Assembly: GCF_016904885.1 (NCBI RefSeq)
Contig: NZ_JADWYI010000001.1
Span: 2,046,001 to 2,110,000 of the forward strand
Direction: 5' to 3'
DNA from: Archangium primigenium
GTDB lineage: Bacteria > Myxococcota > Myxococcia > Myxococcales > Myxococcaceae
DNA: 64,000 nt
The notes under the pieces are model-generated. The model saw only the letters and a program-made list of their open reading frames with translations, did no database searches and was not told the DNA's origin. Made by a program: the position numbers and the translations under genes. Each line of letters opens with the position of its first letter. Within the stretch, counting starts at the first letter, position 1. Below, piece after piece: positions 53,269 to 61,480 of this stretch.

Positions 53269-54480
53269 TCAAAACGCGTTGGGAATACCGCCGAGGTGTC
53301 CACGCATCCACAATTCCGAGAGCTTGTACTGAGATTCGTCCTTGGTCTTGGGCTTGAGCTTGATTCGTTTCCCTTCGGTGTGTCCCTGGTCGTTGCGGCG
53401 AATGACGACAAGCCGCTGGTCGTCGTCGTGCAGGTCGAGCCCATCCAAGATGGCCGGATTGTGCGTGGTGATGAGCACCTGCTTGTCGTGGGCCTTGGCC
53501 ATGGCCGCGAGGGACTTCATCAACTCCCGGCAAAGCTGTGGGTTGAGCGCGGTCTCGATGTTGTCGATGGCGAAGATGGATGGAGTCTTGTCGCTCAGGA
53601 ACAAGGCCAGGTAGAAGAGGATGTGGAGGATGCCCTCGTTCGCGTTCTCCGCCGAGAACACGTTGTTGCCTTTCTTCATGAATCGGTCCCGGAAGTAGAG
53701 CCGGGAGGTGCTTCGCCCGAGTTTATGTCCCTTGAATTTCAGTTCGTCCTGCGTGTCGATGAGGAGATTGTCGAACCAGGGGATGAACTTGCTGTAGCGC
53801 ACGAGTTCGCGGCGCTGGGCCTGGGTCAGTTCCTCAAGGAAGACGTCGAGGTTTTCACCGTTGATGCCGAGCGGCAGCCTGCGACTGGTATTCTGGATGC
53901 CACGTAGCGCCAAGGGGTTGAGATTGTAGATGCAGAAACTCTTTAATTGCTGCTGCTGGAGGCTGAGATTGCTTCGGTGATTAACTGCGTTATCTAGAAA
54001 CTGCAGCATGGAAGCATCACTATGGGTTCTGCGCATGTCGCGCAGATTGGATAGAAGCTCCCCGATGAACGCTTGCTTATTCGAGAGATTTGAAATTGGC
54101 CCCTTGGCGGAGGCGGTGTCGACCTGCCATCCAGAGTCAATATTGCTGGCATCAGGATGAAGCGTGAGCTTGAGCCAGGGGGCCTCTTCGTCGTTGTTGG
54201 GGGCCTTCGGTGCGGAGGTGAGCGTCAACGCGATGGCTTGAGCGGATTTCTTTTGGAGAAAGGAGCTGATCGTGATGGATGGCTTGGCGATCCGAACGCC
54301 TCTCGTATAGAGTTCCTCGATTTCGAGTGAGCCATCCGAAGCCGCGCTCGCCGTGGCGAAAGCCTCGAGGATGTTGGTCTTGCCCGCGCCATTCTCGCCG
54401 ATGAGGACATTGATCCGCCCGAGTTCGAGCGTGTAGTCGAGGATCGACTTGAAATTCTGGATGTGGATCTTCTCGAGCAT
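53269..54480 (-). CDS. AAA ATPase (AAA_15/AAA_21, RecF/OLD-like)
   Basis: 403 residues. The N-terminus MLEKIHIQNFKSI and Walker A GENGAGKT at 28-35 are typical of RecF/OLD-type ABC ATPases. The ABC-like C-terminal part has NEGILHILFYLALF, Walker B FAIDNIETALNP (Asn where Glu usually follows Asp) and the H-loop TTHNPAILDGLDL. The middle is a less conserved helical insert. It is transcribed just before the TOPRIM-like gene. I infer an ATP-driven sensor in a two-gene defence or abortive-infection module. The gene is visibly less GC-rich than its neighbours, suggesting transfer. Confidence 0.85.
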   Translation of the reverse strand: MLEKIHIQNFKSILDYTLELGRINVLIGENGAGKTNILEAFATASAASDGSLEIEELYTRGVRIAKPSITISSFLQKKSAQAIALTLTSAPKAPNNDEEAPWLKLTLHPDASNIDSGWQVDTASAKGPISNLSNKQAFIGELLSNLRDMRRTHSDASMLQFLDNAVNHRSNLSLQQQQLKSFCIYNLNPLALRGIQNTSRRLPLGINGENLDVFLEELTQAQRRELVRYSKFIPWFDNLLIDTQDELKFKGHKLGRSTSRLYFRDRFMKKGNNVFSAENANEGILHILFYLALFLSDKTPSIFAIDNIETALNPQLCRELMKSLAAMAKAHDKQVLITTHNPAILDGLDLHDDDQRLVVIRRNDQGHTEGKRIKLKPKTKDESQYKLSELWMRGHLGGIPNAF

Positions 54481-54594
54481 GCAGGACGCAGCTTAGCCCC
54501 TACGGATAGGGACCCGGAAAGTTTGGGTCCAGGTCCACGGGCGTGGACACGTCTGGACGCGGTCGGGAAGCCCGTTTCGTGCTACCCGGAGGGC

Positions 54595-56271
54595 GTGCGG
54601 ACCGGATTGACCCTCTTCGAGCCCCAGCCCGATGCCGGTGACGTGCCGGAGGCCTTCCCCAGCCCCTTCGACGAGCTGGGCCCCCACGCCCTGGCGCGCC
54701 GGGCCGCCGACGCGGTGCGGGCCGAGCTCCAGGCGGGCGCCATCGCCCCGGGCGTGTCCGCGGCGCCGCTGGACGCTCCCGGGGGCGGCAAGATGTTCGG
54801 GGTGCTCGTCGTGCGCGAGCCCGGGGGCCGCTGGGGCTTCCTGCGCGCCTTCTCCGGCCTGCTCGGGGGCCAGTGGCGCGTGCCGGGCTACTGTCCGCCC
54901 GTGTTCGACGCCGAGGCCCGCTCCCACCTCGAGGTGCCGGGCGAGGCGGGGGTGAAGGCGCTGGCGGCCCGCGCCGAGGCCTTCGAGGCCTCCGCCGAAC
55001 TCACCACCGCGCGCGAGGCCGTCGTGGCATTGACGTCCCACCAGGCCCGCGAGCGCGAGGCGATGCGGCTGCGCCACGAGGCGAACCGGCGCGAGCGTCA
55101 GGCCGAGCGCGAGCGGCTCCTCGGCGCCGCGCTGTCCGAGCCCGCGCGGCGCGAGGCCCTGCATGCGCTCGACCAGAAAAGCCGGGGGGACAAGGCCGAG
55201 AAGCGCCGGAGCGAGGCGGTCTGGGAGGCCGAGCAGGGGGCGCTCGCGCCGGGGCTCGCGCGGCTGGAGCGGCGACGGCGCGCGCTCGAGCGGCTGCGAC
55301 ACGGGGTCAGCCGCGCGCTCATGCGGCGGCTCCACGACACCTATTCCATCCCCAATGCCCGGGGGGAGCGCCGGCCCCTGCGCGCCCTCTACGCCTCGCG
55401 CGAGCCGCCCTCCGGCGCCGCCGACTGCGCCGGGCCCAAGCTGCTCGCCGAGGCCCAGGCGCACGGCCTCGTGCCCGTGGCGCTCGCGGAGTTCTGGTGG
55501 GGCGCGCCTCCGGCCTCCGGGGGCCGCGTCGCGGGCGCCTTCTACCCCGCGTGCCGGGACAAGTGCGGCCCCCTGCTGCCCTTCATGCTGGAGGGGCTCG
55601 CCGTGGCGCCCCCGCGCGTCTTCGTGCCCCCGGTCCACGCGCCCGGGGCCCTGTCGCTCGTGCACGAGGACGCCTGGCTCGTGGTGGTCGACAAGCCCGA
55701 GGGCCTCTTGTCCGTGCCCGGCAAGGGCGAGGCGTTGGCGGACTCGGTGCTCGCCCGGCTCCGCGCGCGCTACCCCGAGGCCCCGGGCCCGCTGCTCGTG
55801 CACCGGCTGGACCTGGACACCTCGGGGCTGCTCGTCGCGGCGCGCGCGCCCCCCGTGCACGCGCTCCTCCAGCGGCAGTTCCTCCACCGCGCGGTGGACA
55901 AGCGCTACGTGGCCTGGGTGGACGGCCGCGTCCCGGCGGACGAGGGGCTCATCGATCTGCCCCTGCGCGTGGACCTGGACGACCGGCCCCGGCAGATCCA
56001 CGACCCGGTGCACGGCAAGCCCGCCCTCACGCGCTGGCGGGTGCTGGAGCGGCGGGGCGCGCGCACGCGCGTGGCCTTCTTTCCGCTCACGGGCCGCACG
56101 CACCAGCTGCGCGTGCACGCGGCGCACCCGCTCGGGCTGGGGGCGCCCATCGTCGGCGACCGGCTCTACGGGCACGAGGGGCCGCGCCTGCTGCTGCACG
56201 CCGAGGCGTTGACGTTCACCCACCCCGGCACGGGCGAGCGCGTGACGTTCACGCGGCCCGCCCCCTTCTAG
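54595..56271 (+). CDS. RluA-family pseudouridine synthase, long form
   Basis: About 558 residues; the GTG at 54595 is one choice and a TTG at 54607 or a start further upstream is possible. The catalytic motif HRLDLDTSGLLV is in the C-terminal half (about 350-558), with TGRTHQLRVHAAHPLG. The N-terminal half holds FPSPFDELGPHALARRAA, MFGVLVVREPGG, a Gly-rich GFLRAFSG and a charged coiled coil (about 145-245, many Arg/Glu). This long layout is known in proteobacterial RluA-type proteins of ribosomal RNA modification. It is divergent from the AAA ATPase. Confidence 0.88.
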   Translation: MRTGLTLFEPQPDAGDVPEAFPSPFDELGPHALARRAADAVRAELQAGAIAPGVSAAPLDAPGGGKMFGVLVVREPGGRWGFLRAFSGLLGGQWRVPGYCPPVFDAEARSHLEVPGEAGVKALAARAEAFEASAELTTAREAVVALTSHQAREREAMRLRHEANRRERQAERERLLGAALSEPARREALHALDQKSRGDKAEKRRSEAVWEAEQGALAPGLARLERRRRALERLRHGVSRALMRRLHDTYSIPNARGERRPLRALYASREPPSGAADCAGPKLLAEAQAHGLVPVALAEFWWGAPPASGGRVAGAFYPACRDKCGPLLPFMLEGLAVAPPRVFVPPVHAPGALSLVHEDAWLVVVDKPEGLLSVPGKGEALADSVLARLRARYPEAPGPLLVHRLDLDTSGLLVAARAPPVHALLQRQFLHRAVDKRYVAWVDGRVPADEGLIDLPLRVDLDDRPRQIHDPVHGKPALTRWRVLERRGARTRVAFFPLTGRTHQLRVHAAHPLGLGAPIVGDRLYGHEGPRLLLHAEALTFTHPGTGERVTFTRPAPF

Positions 56272-56278
56272 CGTCTGC

Positions 56279-57754
56279 TCAGGTGCCGTGGATGAGGCGC
56301 CAGGCGAGCTCCGGGTTGAACTGGCCCGCGGGGGTGCCCGGGGCGATGCCGCACGCGCCATCCGAGTCGCCCGGCGTCTTCACCCACACGAGCGCGTCCG
56401 CGCCCCCGCCCGCCTGGGACGGCGTACCGAGCTTGCGGCCCCCGGGGTTGCACCACTCGCCGTTGGAGCCATTGCCGTTGCGGCTGGTGTCCACCACGAA
56501 GCCCTTGGTGTAGCCGTAGCGGTTGGAGAGCGCCGCGTTGACGGCGTTGCCGTAGGTGAGGGTCTCCGCCGTGGGGTAGAAGTTGGAGATGTTGGCCACG
56601 AAGCCGCGGATGTTGGCCGTGCCGGCCGCGTTCAGCCGCTGCGCCATGACGTCCGGGGCGATCCACCGCGCGTTGCCGCCGTCCATGTAGCTCCAGACGG
56701 CGTTGCCGGCGCTCCGCAGCCGCTCGGTGGCGTAGCGCAGCAGGTCCAGGCGGGTCTGCCGGGTGGCGTCGTCGGGCAGGCAGTCGAGCTGGGCGAGCGC
56801 GTCCGGCTCGATGAGCACGAGGGCCGGGCGGCCGTTGAGGCCCGCGGCGAAGGCGGAGATCCACGCGCGGTAGGCGTCGGGGCTGCCCGCGCCGCCTCCC
56901 GAGTGGCTGCCGCAGTCGCGGCCGGGGATGTTGTAGGCCACGAGCACGGGCAGCTTGTTGGCCGCGGCGGCGGCGCCCACGTAGTTGGCCACGTCGGTCT
57001 GGATGTTCGTGTTCCAGTTGCCGAACCAGCGCGCCATGGGCTTGCTGGCGATGTCCGACTGGATGCGCGCGGCGCGACCGTCACCGCCGTTGTTGCGCGC
57101 CCAGACGGCGGGGTTGGAGCTCGGGTCCACGTAGAACCCGTTGGTCATCACGATGGGGTTGGCGGGGGGGACGGTCGTGCCGCCATCGGTGCGCGTGAGC
57201 GAGACGTCGTCGATCCGCGCGACGAAGGCGCCCCGGCCTCCGAACTGGAACGTCACCTGGCCCTGCGCGGTGCCCACCGACGAGGTGAACGGGAAGGAGT
57301 AGCGGCGCGAGGTGCCGTCGAGGGCGATCTGCTTGTCCAGCGTGGCGGTGTAGGGCGCGTTCTCCATCTGCACCGTGGCGCGGATGCTCGTGCTCACCGT
57401 GGCCGTGACGGTGAAGGACAGCGTGTAGGCCTGACCACTCGAGAGCGGCAGCCCGCTCTGCCCGACGAGGGCGTCCCAGGCGTTGGTGGTGCCCCCGGCG
57501 ACGTCGATCCGCCACTGCCCGTTCTCCACGCGCGACTGCGTGTTGGCGCCGTTCCACCAGGACGTGGTGTCGGAGTTGAAGCCGCCATTGAGGACGAGCT
57601 CGGTGGTGGCCGCCTGGGTGGTGTGCTCCAGGGCGGGCGCTTCCGGACCCGTCTCGGGCAGCGCCGGGCCACAGGCCAGCGCGAGCGCCGAGGCGAGCGT
57701 GAGGGGCAGGAACCGGCGCGACACAGGGAATCGGGTCTTGGTCGGGAAGGTCAT
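56279..57754 (-). CDS. Glycoside hydrolase family 6 cellulase with N-terminal CBM, lipoprotein or secreted
   Basis: 491 residues from the ATG at 57754. The N-terminal signal contains LALAC, a possible lipobox. A carbohydrate-binding module of the CBM4_9 type follows (LVLNGGFNSDTTSWWNG..., about 45-190). The GH6 domain (about 200-491) shows NIPGRDCGSHSGGGA (the pKa-modifying Asp), VLIEPDALAQLDC (catalytic acid Asp), GNARWIAP and WVKTPGDSDGACG. It would release cellobiose from cellulose chains or act on beta-1,4-glucans. It is divergent from serpin 1. Confidence 0.93.
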   Translation of the reverse strand: MTFPTKTRFPVSRRFLPLTLASALALACGPALPETGPEAPALEHTTQAATTELVLNGGFNSDTTSWWNGANTQSRVENGQWRIDVAGGTTNAWDALVGQSGLPLSSGQAYTLSFTVTATVSTSIRATVQMENAPYTATLDKQIALDGTSRRYSFPFTSSVGTAQGQVTFQFGGRGAFVARIDDVSLTRTDGGTTVPPANPIVMTNGFYVDPSSNPAVWARNNGGDGRAARIQSDIASKPMARWFGNWNTNIQTDVANYVGAAAAANKLPVLVAYNIPGRDCGSHSGGGAGSPDAYRAWISAFAAGLNGRPALVLIEPDALAQLDCLPDDATRQTRLDLLRYATERLRSAGNAVWSYMDGGNARWIAPDVMAQRLNAAGTANIRGFVANISNFYPTAETLTYGNAVNAALSNRYGYTKGFVVDTSRNGNGSNGEWCNPGGRKLGTPSQAGGGADALVWVKTPGDSDGACGIAPGTPAGQFNPELAWRLIHGT

Positions 57755-57799
57755 GAATCCGGCTTTATCTCGTTTTGGGAGAAAGGGGGAAGGGGGCCG

Positions 57800-57815
57800 C
57801 CTCGGAATTCCGAGG
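57800..57815. repeat. Palindrome in the leader of serpin 1
   Basis: CCTCGGAATTCCGAGG is a perfect 16-bp palindrome, 22 bases before a 23-base element shared with the serpin 2 leader. A related longer hairpin sits in the same place upstream of serpin 2 (59219-59240). Confidence 0.7.
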
Positions 57816-57837
57816 GCGTTGTCGGGCACCGGGGGAG

Positions 57838-57860
57838 GCAAGGCATTGAAGTTGTTCGGC
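57838..57860 (+). promoter_or_regulatory. 23-base element shared by both serpin leaders, copy 1
   Basis: It contains GGCATTGAAGTTGTTCGG and is identical to 59260-59282. The spacing to the start codon is nearly the same in both genes (64 and 63 bases), and a TTGCTT follows at the same distance from each ATG (38 bases). This could be a promoter or operator, or the copied leader of a duplicated gene. Confidence 0.6.
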
Positions 57861-57924
57861 GGGTCCCACGCGCATGGCCCTTGCTTCCGGGGGCGTGAAC
57901 CCTTCGCCGTCGAGGTGAATGCCC

Positions 57925-59205
57925 ATGGCTGTCTTCTCCCCCCGCCGCGTCCTGGCCTGCGCCGCCGCGCTGCTGCTCTCCGCCTGTTCCGACTCCGAAC
58001 TCCCGCCCCTCAAGGATCCGCCCGGCAAGCGCGTGGGCTCGTCCGAGGAGCGCGTGCTCAAGCCCAAGGCCACGGCCGTGGAGGACATGGCCACGGTGGT
58101 GGCCGACAACACGGACCTGGGCGCGGAGCTGCTGAGGCTGAGCGCGCCCGGCACCAACGTCTTCTTCTCGCCGTACAGCATCACCCAGGCCCTGGGCATG
58201 GTGTACGCCGGGGCGCGCGGCGAGACGGAGGCGCAGATGGCGCGGGCCCTGCGCTTCTCCCTGCCCCAGGAGCGGCTGCACCCCGCCCGCAACGCGCTGG
58301 ACCTGGCGCTCCAGCCCCGCGCGAACAAGGACCGCTCGGGCAAACCCCTGCCCGCCTTCCGCGTGGTGAGCGCCACCTGGGGCCAGAAGGGGCTCGCGTT
58401 CGAGCCGGCCTTCCTGGACGTGCTCGCGCGCGACTACGGCGCGGCGATGTGGACGGTGGACTTCACCCAGGAGCCCGAGGCCCTCCGCGCGGACATCAAT
58501 GCGTGGGTCGAGGACCAGACGGCGGGCCGCATCCGGGACCTGGTCCAGTCCGGCGGGGTGACGCCCGCGACGCGGCTGATGCTCGTCAACGCGCTCTACT
58601 TCAAGGGCGCCTGGGTGGAGCCCTTCAAGGAGGGGGCGACCCGCGAGGTGCCCTTCCACCTGCTGTCGGGCGGGTCCAAGCCCGTGCCGATGATGGCGGG
58701 GGGCCAGGGCGGCCAGTACATGGCGGGCGAGGGCTTCGAGGCGGTGGCCCTGGCGTATCGCGGCGAGGAGTTCCGCATGCTCGTGGTGCTGCCCGCGGCG
58801 GGGCGCTTCGCCGAGGTGGAGGGGCGTCTGTCCTCGGGCCTGCTGGACGACGTCCACGCGCGCCTGAAGGCCCGGCCCATGAGCATCGCGCTGCCGCGCT
58901 TCCAGATGGAGTCGGAGTTGCCCCTGGGCGACGCGCTGCGCGCGCTGGGCATGGAGGCCGCCTTCAGCGAGCAGGCGGACTTCTCGGGCCTCATGCGGCG
59001 GGCGGCGCTGAGCCTCGGCCCGGTGAGCCACAAGGCCTTCGTGGCCGTGGACGAAGAGGGCACCGAGGCCGCCGCCGCCACGGCCGTGGGGGTGGTCCTG
59101 ACGTCCGCGCCCGAGCCCTTCGTCGTGGACCGGCCCTTCCTCTTCTTCATCGAGCACACGGCCACGAAGAACGTGCTCTTCCTCGGCCGCTACGTGTCTC
59201 CCTGA
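57925..59205 (+). CDS. Serpin-family lipoprotein protease inhibitor, copy 1
   Basis: 426 residues from the ATG at 57925, which has GAGGTG 7 bases upstream; the ATG two codons earlier overlaps that site. A lipoprotein signal ends in LLLSAC. The serpin fold shows NVFFSPYSITQAL, LMLVNALYFKGAW, and FRMLVVLP. The hinge before the reactive loop, EEGTEAAAAT, keeps the small-residue pattern of inhibitory serpins. The loop then reads AVGVVLTSAPEPF, with the cleavage site near LTS by counting from the hinge. It likely protects the cell surface from serine or cysteine proteases, its own or others'. Confidence 0.93.
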   Translation: MAVFSPRRVLACAAALLLSACSDSELPPLKDPPGKRVGSSEERVLKPKATAVEDMATVVADNTDLGAELLRLSAPGTNVFFSPYSITQALGMVYAGARGETEAQMARALRFSLPQERLHPARNALDLALQPRANKDRSGKPLPAFRVVSATWGQKGLAFEPAFLDVLARDYGAAMWTVDFTQEPEALRADINAWVEDQTAGRIRDLVQSGGVTPATRLMLVNALYFKGAWVEPFKEGATREVPFHLLSGGSKPVPMMAGGQGGQYMAGEGFEAVALAYRGEEFRMLVVLPAAGRFAEVEGRLSSGLLDDVHARLKARPMSIALPRFQMESELPLGDALRALGMEAAFSEQADFSGLMRRAALSLGPVSHKAFVAVDEEGTEAAAATAVGVVLTSAPEPFVVDRPFLFFIEHTATKNVLFLGRYVSP

Positions 59206-59218
59206 GGCGAGCGGGGGC

Positions 59219-59240
59219 GGCCCTCGGATTTCCGAGGGCC
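59219..59240. repeat. Hairpin between the serpin genes
   Basis: A perfect 9-bp inverted repeat GGCCCTCGG / CCGAGGGCC with an ATTT loop, 13 bases after the serpin 1 stop. It may terminate serpin 1, and it also matches the palindrome placed upstream of serpin 1, so it belongs to the copied leader block. Confidence 0.65.
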
Positions 59241-59259
59241 CCTGGCGGCGCGCGGGGGC

Positions 59260-59282
59260 GCAAGGCATTGAAGTTGTTCGGC
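59260..59282 (+). promoter_or_regulatory. 23-base element shared by both serpin leaders, copy 2
   Basis: Identical to 57838-57860, 63 bases before the serpin 2 start and 19 bases after the upstream hairpin. A GTGCACG-N4-TTGCT sequence at 59291-59306 resembles a sigma-54 promoter but lacks the -24 GG. Confidence 0.6.
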
Positions 59283-59345
59283 CCCGGCATGTGCACGGCG
59301 TTTGCTTGTTCGCGGCGCGAACCGAGCCGTCTCGAGAGGACACGC

Positions 59346-60680
59346 ATGACTTCATACCGCCGGGGATTCGCCATCGGATGTGCCACCGCGCTGCTGCTCA
59401 CGGGCTGTGGGCCCGCGCCAGCGCCCGAGTCCACGCCCACACCGGAGTCGCCGGGGCTGGACACGCGCTGCCTCTGTGAGCCGCCGGTGCCCGTCACGGG
59501 CGCGCCGGGCGAGGCCGTGTCCTCGTCGGCGCCCCGGGAGCTGGCGCCCGGCGCCACGTCCCAGGAGATGGCGGTGGCCGTCGCGGGCAACACGGACTTC
59601 GGCGCGGCGCTGCTGCGGCTGAGCCAGCCCGGCGCCAACGTCTTCTTCTCGCCGTACAGCATCTCCCAGGCGCTGAGCATGGTGTACGCCGGCGCGCGCG
59701 GGGAGACCGCGGCCCAGATGTCCGAGGTGTTCGGCTTCTCGCTGTCCCAGGAGCGGCACCACCCCGCCATGAACGCGGTGGAGCTGGCGATGCAGCCGGG
59801 CACGGCGGGCGGCACCGGGGGCACGCCGCCCACGCTCCGGGTGGTCAATGGCCTCTGGGGCCGGCAGGGCTTCGCGTTCGAGCCGGCCTTCCTGGACGTG
59901 CTCGCCCGGCAGTATGGCGCGGGCATGCGCGTGGTGGACTTCTCCCAGAACGCGCCCGCCATCCGCGAGCAGATCAACGGCTGGGTCGCCGAGCAGACGA
60001 TGAACCGCATCAAGGAGCTGTTGCCCGTGGGCGGGGTGAAGCCCGACACGGCGCTGATGCTCGTCAACGCGCTCTACTTCAAGGGCGCGTGGGCCACGCC
60101 CTTCTCCAAGCAGGGCACCGCCGACGCACCCTTCCTCGCGCTCGACGGCCAGACGCGCCCGGTGCCCACGATGCGGGGCGGCACGGGGCAGTACATGAAG
60201 GGGCAGGGCTTCGAGGCGGTGTCCCTGGACTACCAGGGCCGGGAGTTCCGCATGCTCGTGGTGCTGCCCGATGCGGGGCGCTTCGCGCAGGTGGAGGGCC
60301 AGCTGTCCTCGGCCTTCCTCAAGGACGTCCGCTCGCGCCTGTCCTCGCGCTCCCTGGACCTCCGGATGCCGCGCTTCGAGGTGGAGACGGCCCTGCCGCT
60401 CATCCCGCCGCTGCGCTCGCTGGGCATGGAGGTGGCCTTCACCGGCCAGGCGGACTTCACGGGCATGGCGCGCGGCGCGGCGCTGACGATCAGCTCGGCG
60501 AGCCACAAGGCCTTCGTGTCCGTGAACGAGCTGGGCACCGAGGCCGCCGCCGCCACCGAGGTGGGCATGGGCCCGCCGTCCGTCCCCGAGCCCTTCGCCG
60601 TCAACCGGCCCTTCCTCTTCACCATCGAGCACGTGGCCACGGGCAACGTGCTCTTCCTCGGACGCTACGTGTCGCCCTGA
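59346..60680 (+). CDS. Serpin-family lipoprotein protease inhibitor, copy 2
   Basis: 444 residues. The lipoprotein signal ends in LLLTGC and is followed by a Pro/Thr-rich spacer. The body is close to copy 1 (NVFFSPYSISQAL, LMLVNALYFKGAW). The hinge NELGTEAAAAT is kept, but the reactive loop is different (EVGMGPPSVPEPF), so it should inhibit a different protease. The gene overlaps the convergent acyltransferase-like gene by 16 bases at its 3' end. A tandem duplication of serpin 1 with its leader is likely. Confidence 0.93.
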   Translation: MTSYRRGFAIGCATALLLTGCGPAPAPESTPTPESPGLDTRCLCEPPVPVTGAPGEAVSSSAPRELAPGATSQEMAVAVAGNTDFGAALLRLSQPGANVFFSPYSISQALSMVYAGARGETAAQMSEVFGFSLSQERHHPAMNAVELAMQPGTAGGTGGTPPTLRVVNGLWGRQGFAFEPAFLDVLARQYGAGMRVVDFSQNAPAIREQINGWVAEQTMNRIKELLPVGGVKPDTALMLVNALYFKGAWATPFSKQGTADAPFLALDGQTRPVPTMRGGTGQYMKGQGFEAVSLDYQGREFRMLVVLPDAGRFAQVEGQLSSAFLKDVRSRLSSRSLDLRMPRFEVETALPLIPPLRSLGMEVAFTGQADFTGMARGAALTISSASHKAFVSVNELGTEAAAATEVGMGPPSVPEPFAVNRPFLFTIEHVATGNVLFLGRYVSP

Positions 60681-61459
60681 GCCCGGGTGCCCCGCGCGCG
60701 CCGCCCCATCAGCCGGTGCAGGGTGGCGCGCGTGAGGGCGGCGAGGTTGTCCGGGGTGAAGCGGAACCAGAAGCCCACGTAGCGGCCGTTGGTGCGGAAG
60801 TCCGGGTTGAGCGCCGCGTACGCCCGGGCCGCGGGCCGCTCGAAGTACGCGGGCGGGTAGCGCCCGAGCGTCTCGGCCGTCATGTGGATGTGGACGTCGA
60901 AGAGGCCGCTCGCCTCGTCCACCTCGAAGTGGCTCTGCGCGGCCAGGGCGAGGAAGGCCTCGCGCAGGGCCCGCTCCTCCTCGGTGCGCGGCCGGGGCTC
61001 GAAGGGGCGGTACCAGGCGAGCGCCTCGGTGATGGACACGAAGCCGAAGGGGCTCGCGATGGACAGGCGGTAGTGCTGGTGCGTGGGGTGGCGCAGCTTC
61101 TCCTGCACCAGGAACGTCAGCCCGGACAGCAGGTGCAGGCCCCGCTGACGGAAGTCCGGGTGGATGCGCAGCTTGCCGCCGATGATGGCGCGGCCCCGGG
61201 GCAGGCCCAGGGGCTCGGCCTTCCAGAACTGGAAGCCGACGATGCGCCCCGCGCCGTCCCCCTGGCGGAAGACATGCACCACGTCGTTGGAGCGCGCGTG
61301 CACGCCGAAGTGCTCCAGCCCCTCGGCCATCAGGCCATTGGCGAAGGCGTGCAACTCCCGGAGGAACGCGTCCGAGAAGGCCTCGCGGGGCACGGTCTCC
61401 AGGGTGACGGGCGGCGTGTGGGGCGACAGGCGCAGGAGGCGGGAGAGCAGGGCGGACAT
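60665..61459 (-). CDS. Acyltransferase-like protein (GNAT fold), unassigned
   Basis: 264 residues from the ATG at 61459. The segment IIGGKLRIHPDFRQRGLHLLSGL resembles motif A of GNAT N-acyltransferases (acetyl-CoA pyrophosphate loop), after a beta-rich N-terminal part (RIVGFQFWKAEPLGL). The C-terminal half is not recognised. It converges with serpin 2 and is followed on the opposite side by the CPBP protease gene 21 bases upstream on the same strand, so the two may be an operon. Confidence 0.6.
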   Translation of the reverse strand: MSALLSRLLRLSPHTPPVTLETVPREAFSDAFLRELHAFANGLMAEGLEHFGVHARSNDVVHVFRQGDGAGRIVGFQFWKAEPLGLPRGRAIIGGKLRIHPDFRQRGLHLLSGLTFLVQEKLRHPTHQHYRLSIASPFGFVSITEALAWYRPFEPRPRTEEERALREAFLALAAQSHFEVDEASGLFDVHIHMTAETLGRYPPAYFERPAARAYAALNPDFRTNGRYVGFWFRFTPDNLAALTRATLHRLMGRRARGTRAQGDT

Positions 61460-61480
61460 GGAGTGCCTGGGGGAGGGGGC

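Noticed and set aside
59291-59306. Sigma-54 promoter upstream of serpin 2
   Set aside because: The -12 TTGCT half fits, but the -24 GG is TG, and the corresponding serpin 1 sequence fits even less. Not called as a promoter.
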